Assembly: GCA_023416055.1 (NCBI GenBank)
Contig: JAEZIH010000031.1
Location: 1 to 19,293, forward strand
Source: Pseudomonadota bacterium
Lineage (GTDB): Bacteria > Pseudomonadota > Alphaproteobacteria > Caulobacterales > Caulobacteraceae
Length of the DNA: 19,293 nucleotides
Reading direction: 5' to 3'
Made by a program: the position numbers and the translations under genes. The notes under the pieces were generated by a model, which worked only from the letters and a program-made list of their open reading frames with translations, was not told where the DNA came from and ran no database searches. Positions within the stretch are counted from its first letter, which is position 1, and each line of letters opens with the position of its first letter. Positions 6,337 to 12,116 of the stretch are shown one piece after another.

Positions 6337-7302
6337 ATGACGGGCCGGTTTCCCATCCTGTACATCGCCGAGGCGGACGCGCAGGACGCGGTGCTGTCCA
6401 GCGGGGTGCTGGCGTATCTGGTCGAGGCCATGCCGCAGGCGCGGTTCACCGTGGTCGGGTCGCCGGCCAGCGCGCCGCTGTTCGCCGACACGCCGCGGCT
6501 GGACCGGCTGATCGTGCTGGAGAAGGAGAGCCGGCTCGACTGGTTCAGGCTGTGGAGCCAGGTGCGGTCGACCCGCTGGGGGCTGGTCGTCGACATGCGC
6601 GGCTCGAAGCTGTCCGGGCGACTGAAGCGGCAGAAGCGGGCGGTGCGCGGCGAGCGCGAGGCCGGGGTGCACGCCGTCGAGCTGGCGGCGCGGGTGCTGC
6701 AGCTGGACGACATCCCGGCGCCGCGGCTGTTCGTGTCGGAGGCGACGCAGGCTTCGGTGGAGGCCCTGATCCCGCCGGGCGAGGGACCGCTGCTGGCGGT
6801 CGGGCCGGGGGCGGAGTGGATGGGCCGGCAGTGGCCGGCGGAGCGCTTCGCCAAGGTGGCTTCGACCCTTGTCGGCGAGGGCGGGCCGCTGCAGGGCGGA
6901 CGGGTCGTGGTGGTGGGGGCCGAGGCCGACCGCGACGCCGCCCACCTGATCCGCCTCTCGCTGCCGCGTCACCGGACGATCGAGCTGCAGGGCCGGCTGA
7001 GCCCGCTGCAGGTCGTCGCCGCCGTCGGGCGCTGCGCCCTCTATCTCGGCGGCGACTCGCTGTGGACCGACCTGGCGGTGGCCTCGGGCACGCCGGTGGT
7101 GGCGGCCTACGGGCCGTCGGACGAGGCGGAGCGGGGGCCGTGGAACGGGATCGCCGTGCGCGGGCCGCGTTCAGTGGACGAATACCGCAAGATCGATCCG
7201 CGCTTTGACCAGGCAATCCTGCACATGAACGACCTGCCGACGGACCGCGTGCTCAAGGCGGCTCGCAAACTGCTGGCCGAGCGCGTAAACGCCGGGGAAT
7301 GA
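6337..7302 (+). CDS. Glycosyltransferase family 9 (heptosyltransferase-like) protein
   Basis: A protein of 321 residues with the two-domain layout of GT9 (ADP-heptose:LPS heptosyltransferase) proteins. The N-terminal half has the usual F-T-V-V-G-S-P and V-V-D-M-R-G-S-K-L-S segments. The C-terminal half has L-A-V-G-P-G-A-E-W-M-G-R-Q-W-P-A-E-R-F and the late nucleotide-binding segment. In that last segment, typical heptosyltransferases show D-S-G-x-M-H-x-A, while this protein has G-G-D-S-L-W-T-D-L-A-V-A-S-G-T-P. Donor or acceptor may therefore differ. A role in lipopolysaccharide or another envelope glycan is likely but the sugar is unknown. Its stop overlaps the start of the dihydroorotase-family gene (ATGA), although no functional link between the two is obvious. 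Confidence 0.82.
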   Translation: MTGRFPILYIAEADAQDAVLSSGVLAYLVEAMPQARFTVVGSPASAPLFADTPRLDRLIVLEKESRLDWFRLWSQVRSTRWGLVVDMRGSKLSGRLKRQKRAVRGEREAGVHAVELAARVLQLDDIPAPRLFVSEATQASVEALIPPGEGPLLAVGPGAEWMGRQWPAERFAKVASTLVGEGGPLQGGRVVVVGAEADRDAAHLIRLSLPRHRTIELQGRLSPLQVVAAVGRCALYLGGDSLWTDLAVASGTPVVAAYGPSDEAERGPWNGIAVRGPRSVDEYRKIDPRFDQAILHMNDLPTDRVLKAARKLLAERVNAGE

Positions 7303-8630
7303 CCCGGACCTATGATCTGATCGTTCGCGGCGGCGAGGTCGCCAACCACGCGGGACGAGGGCGCGCCGACATCGGCGTGATCGACGGCCGCATCGCCTTC
7401 ATCGGCGACCTGTCGCAGGCCTCGGCCGGCGAAACTTTCGACGCCGCAGGCCTGACCGTCCTGCCCGGCGTCATCGACACCCAGGTCCATTTCCGCGAGC
7501 CGGGGCTGGAGTGGAAGGAAGATCTCGAGACCGGCTCCCGCGCCGCCGCGCTGGGCGGGGTCACCGCCGTGTTCGAGATGCCGAACACCGAGCCGAACAC
7601 CACCGACCCGGACACCCTGCAGGACAAGCTGGACCGCGCGCGGGACCGGATGTGGACCGACCACGCCTTCTACATCGGCGGCACGCATGAGAACGCCCGC
7701 TTCCTGGGCGAGCTGGAGCGGCTGCCGGGCTGCTGCGGGGTCAAGGTGTTCATGGGCGCCTCGACCGGTACCCTGCTGGTCGCCGACGACGACGGGGTGC
7801 GCGAGGTGCTGCGCCACGTGAAGCGGCGCGCCACCTTCCATTCCGAAGACGAATACCGCCTTGCCGAGCGCCGCCCGCTGGCCCGCGCCGGCGACTGGAC
7901 CAGCCACCCGGAGGTGCGCGACCCGGAAAGCGCCATCCGCTCGACGCGCCGCCTCGTCGGCCTGGCGAAGGAGGCCGGGGCGCGCATCCACGTGCTGCAC
8001 GTGACTACCGCCGAGGAGATCGACTTCCTGGCCGACCACAAGGACGTCGCCACCGTCGAGGTGACGCCTCAGCACCTGACCCTGGACGGCGACGAGGCCT
8101 ATGAGCGTCTGAAGGGCCTGGCCCAGATGAACCCGCCGATCCGCAACGCGCCGCACATCGCCGGCCTGTGGCGCGGCATCGAGCAGGGCGTCGCCGATGT
8201 GCTGGGCTCCGACCACGCCCCGCATACGCTGGAGGAGAAGGCCAAGCCGTATCCAGCCTCGCCCTCGGGCATGCCGGGGGTGCAGACCCTGGTGCCGGTC
8301 ATGCTGACCCATGTGGCGAACGGCCGGCTGTCGCTGGACCGCTTCATCGACCTGACCAGCCACGGGGCCAACCGGGTGTTCGGAATCGCCGGCAAGGGCC
8401 GCATGGCCGAGGGCTACGACGCCGACCTGACCATCGTCGACCTGAAGGCGAGGCACGTGCTCAGGCACGCCGACATGGCCACCCGCTCGGCCTGGACCCC
8501 GTTCGACGGCATGGAATGCACCGGCAAGCCCATGGCCACCATCGTGCGCGGCCGGGTGGTCATGCGCGACGGCGAGCTGCAGGGGACGGCCCACGGCCGC
8601 CCGGTGCGCTTCCAGGAGACGCTGGCCTGA
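7299..8630 (+). CDS. Dihydroorotase-family amidohydrolase (PyrC-like)
   Basis: A protein of 443 residues of the class I dihydroorotase/AllB-type amidohydrolases. The expected role is interconversion of carbamoyl-aspartate and dihydroorotate in pyrimidine synthesis. Visible active-site elements are D60-T-Q-V-H64-F-R-E-P-G, the lysine K149 in G-V-K-V-F-M-G, H181 in F-H-S-E-D-E, H231/H234 in H-V-L-H-V and D305 in G-S-D-H-A-P-H. The first histidine of the usual D-x-H-x-H metal site is Gln62. As I recall, an alphaproteobacterial subgroup of annotated dihydroorotases shares this Gln, so the protein is probably not damaged, but whether it is the true biosynthetic PyrC is open. No pyrB lies nearby. 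The ATG at 7299 overlaps the preceding stop by 4 bp. Confidence 0.85.
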   Translation: MTRTYDLIVRGGEVANHAGRGRADIGVIDGRIAFIGDLSQASAGETFDAAGLTVLPGVIDTQVHFREPGLEWKEDLETGSRAAALGGVTAVFEMPNTEPNTTDPDTLQDKLDRARDRMWTDHAFYIGGTHENARFLGELERLPGCCGVKVFMGASTGTLLVADDDGVREVLRHVKRRATFHSEDEYRLAERRPLARAGDWTSHPEVRDPESAIRSTRRLVGLAKEAGARIHVLHVTTAEEIDFLADHKDVATVEVTPQHLTLDGDEAYERLKGLAQMNPPIRNAPHIAGLWRGIEQGVADVLGSDHAPHTLEEKAKPYPASPSGMPGVQTLVPVMLTHVANGRLSLDRFIDLTSHGANRVFGIAGKGRMAEGYDADLTIVDLKARHVLRHADMATRSAWTPFDGMECTGKPMATIVRGRVVMRDGELQGTAHGRPVRFQETLA

Positions 8631-8639
8631 CGGGAACCT

Positions 8640-8681
8640 CCTGACTCCCCGGCGATTCCGTCAGGGCGAAAGGAGTCTCCC
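8640..8681 (+). promoter_or_regulatory. Leader with three GANTC sites and alternative hairpins
   Basis: The 51-bp gap before the 59-residue gene holds GACTC (8643-8647), GATTC (8654-8658) and GAGTC (8673-8677), all CcrM-type sites. CCTGAC (8640-8645) can pair with GTCAGG (8660-8665). GACTCC (8643-8648) can instead pair with GGAGTC (8672-8677), which contains the ribosome-binding sequence. The two pairings are mutually exclusive. Confidence 0.5.
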
Positions 8682-8861
8682 ATGAGCAAGCGCGAACTGA
8701 TCGAGCCCACCCCCGGCGACAAGCGTTACGCCCGCCGCGACGACGAGGGCCGCTTCACCGAGATGAGCGACGTCGGCCGTTCATCGGCGCAGGACCAGAA
8801 GCGGCAGGCCAAGCACGAGGCCCCCAAGGGCCAGGGCGACCGCGGCGACCGCCGCCACTAG
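8682..8861 (+). CDS. Small hydrophilic protein of unknown function (59 residues)
   Basis: The frame runs from ATG 8682, 6 bp after an AAGGAG ribosome-binding site, to TAG 8859-8861. The protein begins M-S-K-R-E-L-I-E-P-T-P-G-D-K-R-Y and continues A-R-R-D-D-E-G-R-F-T-E. It ends in a Lys/Gln-rich stretch with G-Q-G-D-R-G-D-R-R-H. There is no signal peptide or membrane segment; it is very polar and probably partly disordered. From memory, short proteins with the same G-D-K-R-Y...R-R-D...G-x-F-T-E pattern are widespread in Alphaproteobacteria without known function. It follows the dihydroorotase gene by 51 bp. The cluster of three GANTC sites directly before it suggests methylation-linked control. 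Its stop shares CTAG with the convergent hydrolase gene. Confidence 0.82.
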   Translation: MSKRELIEPTPGDKRYARRDDEGRFTEMSDVGRSSAQDQKRQAKHEAPKGQGDRGDRRH

Positions 8862-9784
8862 CGCGGCTGGAGGATGAAGCCGGCCACATCGTCGACGACG
8901 CCCGGCGCCAGCGGCAGGGACGGGTCGTTGTAGGTGGCGATGTTGGCCACGCGATCGGCGGGCGCGACCTTGAGCACGTGGTTGACGCCCTCCCAAAGGA
9001 CAAGCTTCGCATCCGGCTGTGCGTCGGCCATGGCGTGGGCGTCGGTGACGGTGGTCTGGATGTCGGTCGTGCCCTGGCCGATCATCACCGGCCCATTCCA
9101 CGCCGCGATCAGGGCGGCGGGATCGAGCTGCAGCCACGAGATCATGTATTGCTGCACCGACGGCCGCAGCAGGGCGGCGAGCATGGGCGGGGTGTCCTCA
9201 ACCGTGCGGCCGGCCTCAAGCTCGGCGAGGGCGTGGAAGGCCTGCGTGCGCAGGGGCTCGGGCAGCTGCGGGCCCAGTTGCTCTTCAAGCACGACGCGGG
9301 CGGGCCGGCCGGCGCCTGACAGCAGGATCAGGCCGCAGATGCCCGGATGGTCGTCGGCGGTGGCGGCGAGGGCGACGAGGGCTCCCTCGCTGTGGCCGAT
9401 CAGCCAGGCGCAGGGCTGGCCGGTGCGCGCCGCCGCCTCGGCCGCCCAGGCGCGGGCGTCGGCGACGTAGTGGGAGAAGCGCAGGTCGGTCTCGGAGAAG
9501 CTCGGCGAGGCGCTCTGGGCGATGCCGCGCTTGTCGACGCGCAGGGTGGCGACGCCCTGCTCCGCCAGACCCTCGGCCAGCAGGCGGTAGGTCCCGGCGG
9601 AGATGCCGAGGTGGCTGTTGCCGTCGCGGTCGGTGGGACCCGAGCCGGGCAGGATGACGGCCACGGCGCGGGGCTGTTCCGGGGCCAGCAGGGTGCCGTG
9701 CACCGGCGCCTTGTCGGTGGGGATGGACACCGGCGCGGCGACCGGATCGGTCAGCAGGGCGGCGGCGAGGATCAGGCTGAGCAT
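8858..9784 (-). CDS. Secreted or periplasmic alpha/beta hydrolase
   Basis: A protein of 308 residues with an N-terminal hydrophobic segment (M-L-S-L-I-L-A-A-A-L-L) that looks like a short signal peptide. The alpha/beta-hydrolase fold shows the oxyanion region L-P-G-S-G-P-T-D-R-D-G-N, the nucleophile elbow G-H-S132-E-G, the acid D241 in G-Q-G-T-T-D and the histidine H269 in G-V-N-H. The P-G-S-G-P-T-D-R-D-G-N pattern is common in serine-hydrolase esterases of unknown substrate. An AGGAGA ribosome-binding site precedes ATG 9784. It follows sdpI by 23 bp on the same strand and is probably the third gene of the sdpR-sdpI operon. Its stop shares CTAG with the convergent 59-residue gene. Confidence 0.85.
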   Translation of the reverse strand: MLSLILAAALLTDPVAAPVSIPTDKAPVHGTLLAPEQPRAVAVILPGSGPTDRDGNSHLGISAGTYRLLAEGLAEQGVATLRVDKRGIAQSASPSFSETDLRFSHYVADARAWAAEAAARTGQPCAWLIGHSEGALVALAATADDHPGICGLILLSGAGRPARVVLEEQLGPQLPEPLRTQAFHALAELEAGRTVEDTPPMLAALLRPSVQQYMISWLQLDPAALIAAWNGPVMIGQGTTDIQTTVTDAHAMADAQPDAKLVLWEGVNHVLKVAPADRVANIATYNDPSLPLAPGVVDDVAGFILQPR

Positions 9785-9807
9785 GTCGGTCTCCTGGCGA
9801 TAGGGGA

Positions 9808-10485
9808 TCAGAAGGGCTGGCGGTCAGGATCCGCGCGCCACACGCGCCAGCTCTCGAACACGGACCAGAGGGCGGCGATCACGACGGCGGTCAGCAGGGC
9901 GTACAGGTTCAGGGGCCGGGGCGCGAAGGGTGCGGTCAGCAGACCCGCCAGGCCGATGATGAAGAACAGGCGGCCGGCGAGACGGTTGGAGCGGTCCCAG
10001 GCGAGGCGGCTCTTGTAGGCCCAGGGCGTGCGAACCCCGACGAAGGGATTGGGTCCGACTCGGCCGAGGAAGGCGCCGATCAGCAGGAGGACGAGGCTGA
10101 TCAGGGCGACCGGCGTGGCGCCGCCGATGTCGGTCAGGCCGCCGAGGCTGGCCGAGGCCGAGAGAAGAGCGATCAGGGGCATGGTCAGGACGCCCACCAG
10201 CTGGGCGGAGCGGAGGGCGCGGGCCCGCGCCGGGTCCGCGGCGCGCCGGGCGCTCCGCGACATGCCCAGGCCCAGCGCCAGGGACAGGACCCCCATGCCG
10301 GCCAGCAGGCCGCCGACCTGCTCGCGCGTTCCCCAGCCGTCGGCCTCGCCGGAGGCGTTCCAGTGGACCGGCATCAGTTCGGTCGGCCCGGCGAAGATGG
10401 TCCAGACGCCGAGGCCCGTGATCATCAGGCTGAGGACCACGGTGGCCATGTCGAGGGCCGGACGGCGGTGGGCGGGGGCGGTCAT
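9808..10485 (-). CDS. sdpI: SdpI-family integral membrane protein
   Basis: A protein of 225 residues with about six membrane segments (roughly 14-32, 57-75, 97-112, 126-142, 172-188 and 194-212). Between the first two is a DUF1648-type motif, P-V-H41-W-N-A-S-G-E-A-D-G-W-G. Between the fourth and fifth is the SdpI signature N-P-F-V-G-V-R-T-P-W-A-Y-K-S. In Bacillus subtilis SdpI gives immunity to the SdpC killing toxin and senses it, holding the repressor SdpR at the membrane. In Gram-negative bacteria the family is common but the role is unclear. The start overlaps the stop of the ArsR-type gene (ATGA), the same pairing as B. subtilis sdpR-sdpI. No sdpC-like toxin gene is visible here. Confidence 0.85.
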   Translation of the reverse strand: MTAPAHRRPALDMATVVLSLMITGLGVWTIFAGPTELMPVHWNASGEADGWGTREQVGGLLAGMGVLSLALGLGMSRSARRAADPARARALRSAQLVGVLTMPLIALLSASASLGGLTDIGGATPVALISLVLLLIGAFLGRVGPNPFVGVRTPWAYKSRLAWDRSNRLAGRLFFIIGLAGLLTAPFAPRPLNLYALLTAVVIAALWSVFESWRVWRADPDRQPF

Positions 10486-10763
10486 GTCTCGTCTCCGGAA
10501 GTGTTGCGGGCCCCGGTCATCGACAGCAGGAAGGCCAAGGCCTCCTCCACCGCCGAGATCTCGAGCCGGTAGCGCACCGAGGCCCCGTCGCGCTCGGGCG
10601 AGACCAGACCGGCCTCCTTGAGCGCGTTCAGGTGCCCGGTGATGGTCGGCCAGCTCATGTCGAAGGCGGCGGCGATGTCGCCCGACGCCATCGGGCCGCG
10701 GCGCAGCATCTCGATGATGCGGCGGCGGACCGGGTGCGACAGGGCCTTGAACAGGGCGTTCAT
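10482..10763 (-). CDS. ArsR-family repressor, SdpR-like
   Basis: A protein of 93 residues made of one winged helix-turn-helix. It begins F-K-A-L-S-H-P-V-R-R-R-I-I-E-M-L, the standard ArsR/SdpR opening. The recognition region is M-S-W-P-T-I-T-G-H-L-N-A-L-K-E-A-G-L-V and the wing is R-D-G-A-S-V-R-Y-R-L. No cysteine metal site is present, which fits the SdpR rather than the metal-sensing branch. ATG 10763 is chosen because longer forms would cross the promoter. It overlaps sdpI by 4 bp and probably represses its own operon through the palindromic sites just upstream. The -10 box is so close to the ATG that the mRNA may be leaderless. Confidence 0.85.
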   Translation of the reverse strand: MNALFKALSHPVRRRIIEMLRRGPMASGDIAAAFDMSWPTITGHLNALKEAGLVSPERDGASVRYRLEISAVEEALAFLLSMTGARNTSGDET

Positions 10764-10799
10764 AGGCGAAAGCCTAATTAGGAAAATCCCTAATATCAA
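10764..10799 (-). promoter_or_regulatory. Candidate promoter and SdpR operator
   Basis: An AT-rich island in GC-rich DNA. It holds a perfect 10-bp palindrome, CCTAATTAGG (10773-10782), and a second inverted pair TTAGG-N6-CCTAA (10778-10793), giving three half-sites in a row. AGGC-GAAA-GCCT (10764-10775) lies next to the start codon. On the minus strand TTGATA (10799-10794) and TAGGCT (10776-10771) are 17 bp apart, so a repressor bound to the palindromes would block RNA polymerase. Confidence 0.6.
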
Positions 10800-10808
10800 C
10801 CGGCGGGT

Positions 10809-10838
10809 TTGATGCGGCGGCGCGGGCGGTTGTAGACA
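10809..10838 (+). promoter_or_regulatory. Candidate promoter of the DUF1801 pair
   Basis: TTGATG (10809-10814), an 18-base spacer and TAGACA (10833-10838) form a plausible housekeeping promoter about 25 bp before ATG 10864. A GGGAGG ribosome-binding site is at 10853-10858. Confidence 0.4.
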
Positions 10839-10863
10839 GACGGCGACAGCCAGGGAGGCCGCC

Positions 10864-11277
10864 ATGGCCGAACAGCCGAAGCTGCTCTCGGGCGGCAATC
10901 CGCAGATCCCGAAGGGCGAGGGCGACGGGCCGGTGCAGGCCTGGATCGACGCCGTGCCGGGCTGGAAGAGCCCGATGTGGCGGCGCATCGACGGACTGAT
11001 CGGACGAACCGTCCCGGGCGTGCGCAAGGCGGTGAAGTGGAACTCGCCGCTTTACGGGGCCCCGGAAGGGGAGGGCTGGTTCCTGAGCGTCCACGCCTTC
11101 GACCGCTATCTGAAGGTCAGCTTCCTGCGCGGCGCCGAGCTGAAGCCGCCGCCGACGGTGACCTCGAAGCATCCGCAGGTGCGCTACTTCCATATCCACG
11201 AGGAGGACGAGCTGGACGAGGCCGTCTTCGCCGACTGGATCAGACAGGCCGCGGCCCTGCCGGGCGAGGTGATGTGA
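10864..11277 (+). CDS. DUF1801 protein, first of a tandem pair
   Basis: A protein of 137 residues with a good GGGAGG ribosome-binding site. The middle region, V-R-K-A-V-K-W-N-S-P-L-Y-G then a strand ending in L-K-V-S-F-L-R-G-A, is typical of DUF1801 (YdhG-like) proteins, a small cytoplasmic domain related to frataxin-like iron-binding folds. There is no signal peptide or membrane segment. Function in this organism is unknown; a role in iron handling has been suggested for some family members. The stop TGA shares one base with the next ATG (TGATG), so the two genes are translationally coupled. It is divergent from the sdpR operon across about 100 bp. Confidence 0.8.
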   Translation: MAEQPKLLSGGNPQIPKGEGDGPVQAWIDAVPGWKSPMWRRIDGLIGRTVPGVRKAVKWNSPLYGAPEGEGWFLSVHAFDRYLKVSFLRGAELKPPPTVTSKHPQVRYFHIHEEDELDEAVFADWIRQAAALPGEVM

Positions 11278-11690
11278 TGGCCGATGATAATGACGCCGGC
11301 GCCCTGATCGCCGCCAGGATCGAGGAGCTCGGCGACTGGCGCGGCCAGACCCTCGGCCGCCTGCGGGGCCTCATCCGGGAGGCGCTGCCGGACGTCACGG
11401 AGACCGTGAAGTGGCGCAAGCCGACCAATCCGTCCGGCGTGCCGACGTGGGAGCGCGACGGCATCCTGTGCACGGGGGAGACCTACAAGGACAAGATCAA
11501 GCTGACCTTCGCCCGCGGGGCGGCGCTGGCGGATCCGGCAGGGCTGTTCAACGCCAGCCTCGACGGCGACACTCGGCGGGCCATCGACATCCGCGAAGGC
11601 GAGACGGTGAAGGCCGAGGCGTTCAAGGCGCTGATCCGGCAGGCGGCGGCGGCGAACGCCGCGGCGAAACCCGTCAGATCGAGAAGCTGA
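11277..11690 (+). CDS. DUF1801 protein, second of a tandem pair
   Basis: Also 137 residues, and a recognisable paralogue of the preceding protein. Both share a basic-helix opening, V-T-E-T-V-K-W-R-K-P in place of V-R-K-A-V-K-W-N-S-P, then K-I-K-L-T-F-A-R-G-A-A-L in place of L-K-V-S-F-L-R-G-A-E-L, and end with an I-R-Q-A-A-A helix. The match is clear at these motifs but low elsewhere, so the duplication is old. ATG 11277 overlaps the previous stop by one base. Its stop (11688-11690) lies 17 bp inside the end of the convergent erpA gene. Function unknown. Confidence 0.8.
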   Translation: MADDNDAGALIAARIEELGDWRGQTLGRLRGLIREALPDVTETVKWRKPTNPSGVPTWERDGILCTGETYKDKIKLTFARGAALADPAGLFNASLDGDTRRAIDIREGETVKAEAFKALIRQAAAANAAAKPVRSRS

Positions 11691-12051
11691 CCCCGCAGCC
11701 GCAGCTGGAGGCGGCGTTCGGATTGCGGATCACGAACTGGGCGCCCGCCAGCTCGTCGACGAAGGCGATTTCCGAGCCCTTGAGGAAGGGCAGGGAGACG
11801 GGGTCGACGAGGGCGGCCTGGCCCTCGGTTTCGATGCGGATGTCGTCGGCCTCGGCCGTCTCGACCAGGTCGAAGCGGTACTGGAAGCCCGAGCATCCGC
11901 CGCCGTCGACGGCTACGCGCAGCATCAAGGCGCGGCCTTCCTCGGCCGACAGCTTCGCCAGACGGCGCGCGGCGCTTTCGGCCAGGGTCAGGCCATGGCC
12001 GCCCGTGGCGGGCGAAATCTGGAAATCGGGGACGGAATGGACGCTGCTCAC
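11674..12051 (-). CDS. erpA: Iron-sulfur cluster insertion protein ErpA
   Basis: A protein of 125 residues of the A-type carrier family, which passes Fe-S clusters to target enzymes. The three ligand cysteines are present: C53 in G-G-G-C-S-G-F-Q-Y, and C117 and C119 in N-A-A-S-S-C-G-C-G-V-S-F-S. The V-D-P-V-S-L-P-F-L-K-G-S segment is that of ErpA rather than IscA or SufA. The N-terminus (about 19 residues before L-T-L-A-E-S-A-A) is longer than in E. coli. It starts with GTG 12051. A promoter with TATAGA only 5 bp before the start suggests a leaderless mRNA. It is divergent from dgt, an arrangement I recall as common in Alphaproteobacteria. Confidence 0.92.
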   Translation of the reverse strand: MSSVHSVPDFQISPATGGHGLTLAESAARRLAKLSAEEGRALMLRVAVDGGGCSGFQYRFDLVETAEADDIRIETEGQAALVDPVSLPFLKGSEIAFVDELAGAQFVIRNPNAASSCGCGVSFSI

Positions 12052-12056
12052 GGGGC

Positions 12057-12086
12057 TCTATATGAGGCGCGCACGGGCGATCGCAA
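12057..12086 (-). promoter_or_regulatory. Candidate erpA promoter
   Basis: On the minus strand TTGCGA (12086-12081), an 18-base spacer and TATAGA (12062-12057). The -10 box ends 5 bp before GTG 12051, so transcription should start at about the first base of the start codon. Confidence 0.55.
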
Positions 12087-12116
12087 AGGCCCGGTCGAGA
12101 ACATGAGCCGCCGACC

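Noticed and set aside
7142..7172. GGAAC...CGTT inside the glycosyltransferase gene
   Set aside because: The spacer is 21 bases and it lies deep in a coding region.
7107..8594. Long minus-strand open frame opposite the dihydroorotase gene
   Set aside because: Shadow of a well-supported gene; composition is random-like and rich in Gly, Val and His.
8633..8662. GGAAC...CGTC as a second EcfG promoter
   Set aside because: The spacer is 21 bases and the -10 is CGTC, outside the 16-17 base GGAAC/CGTT rule.
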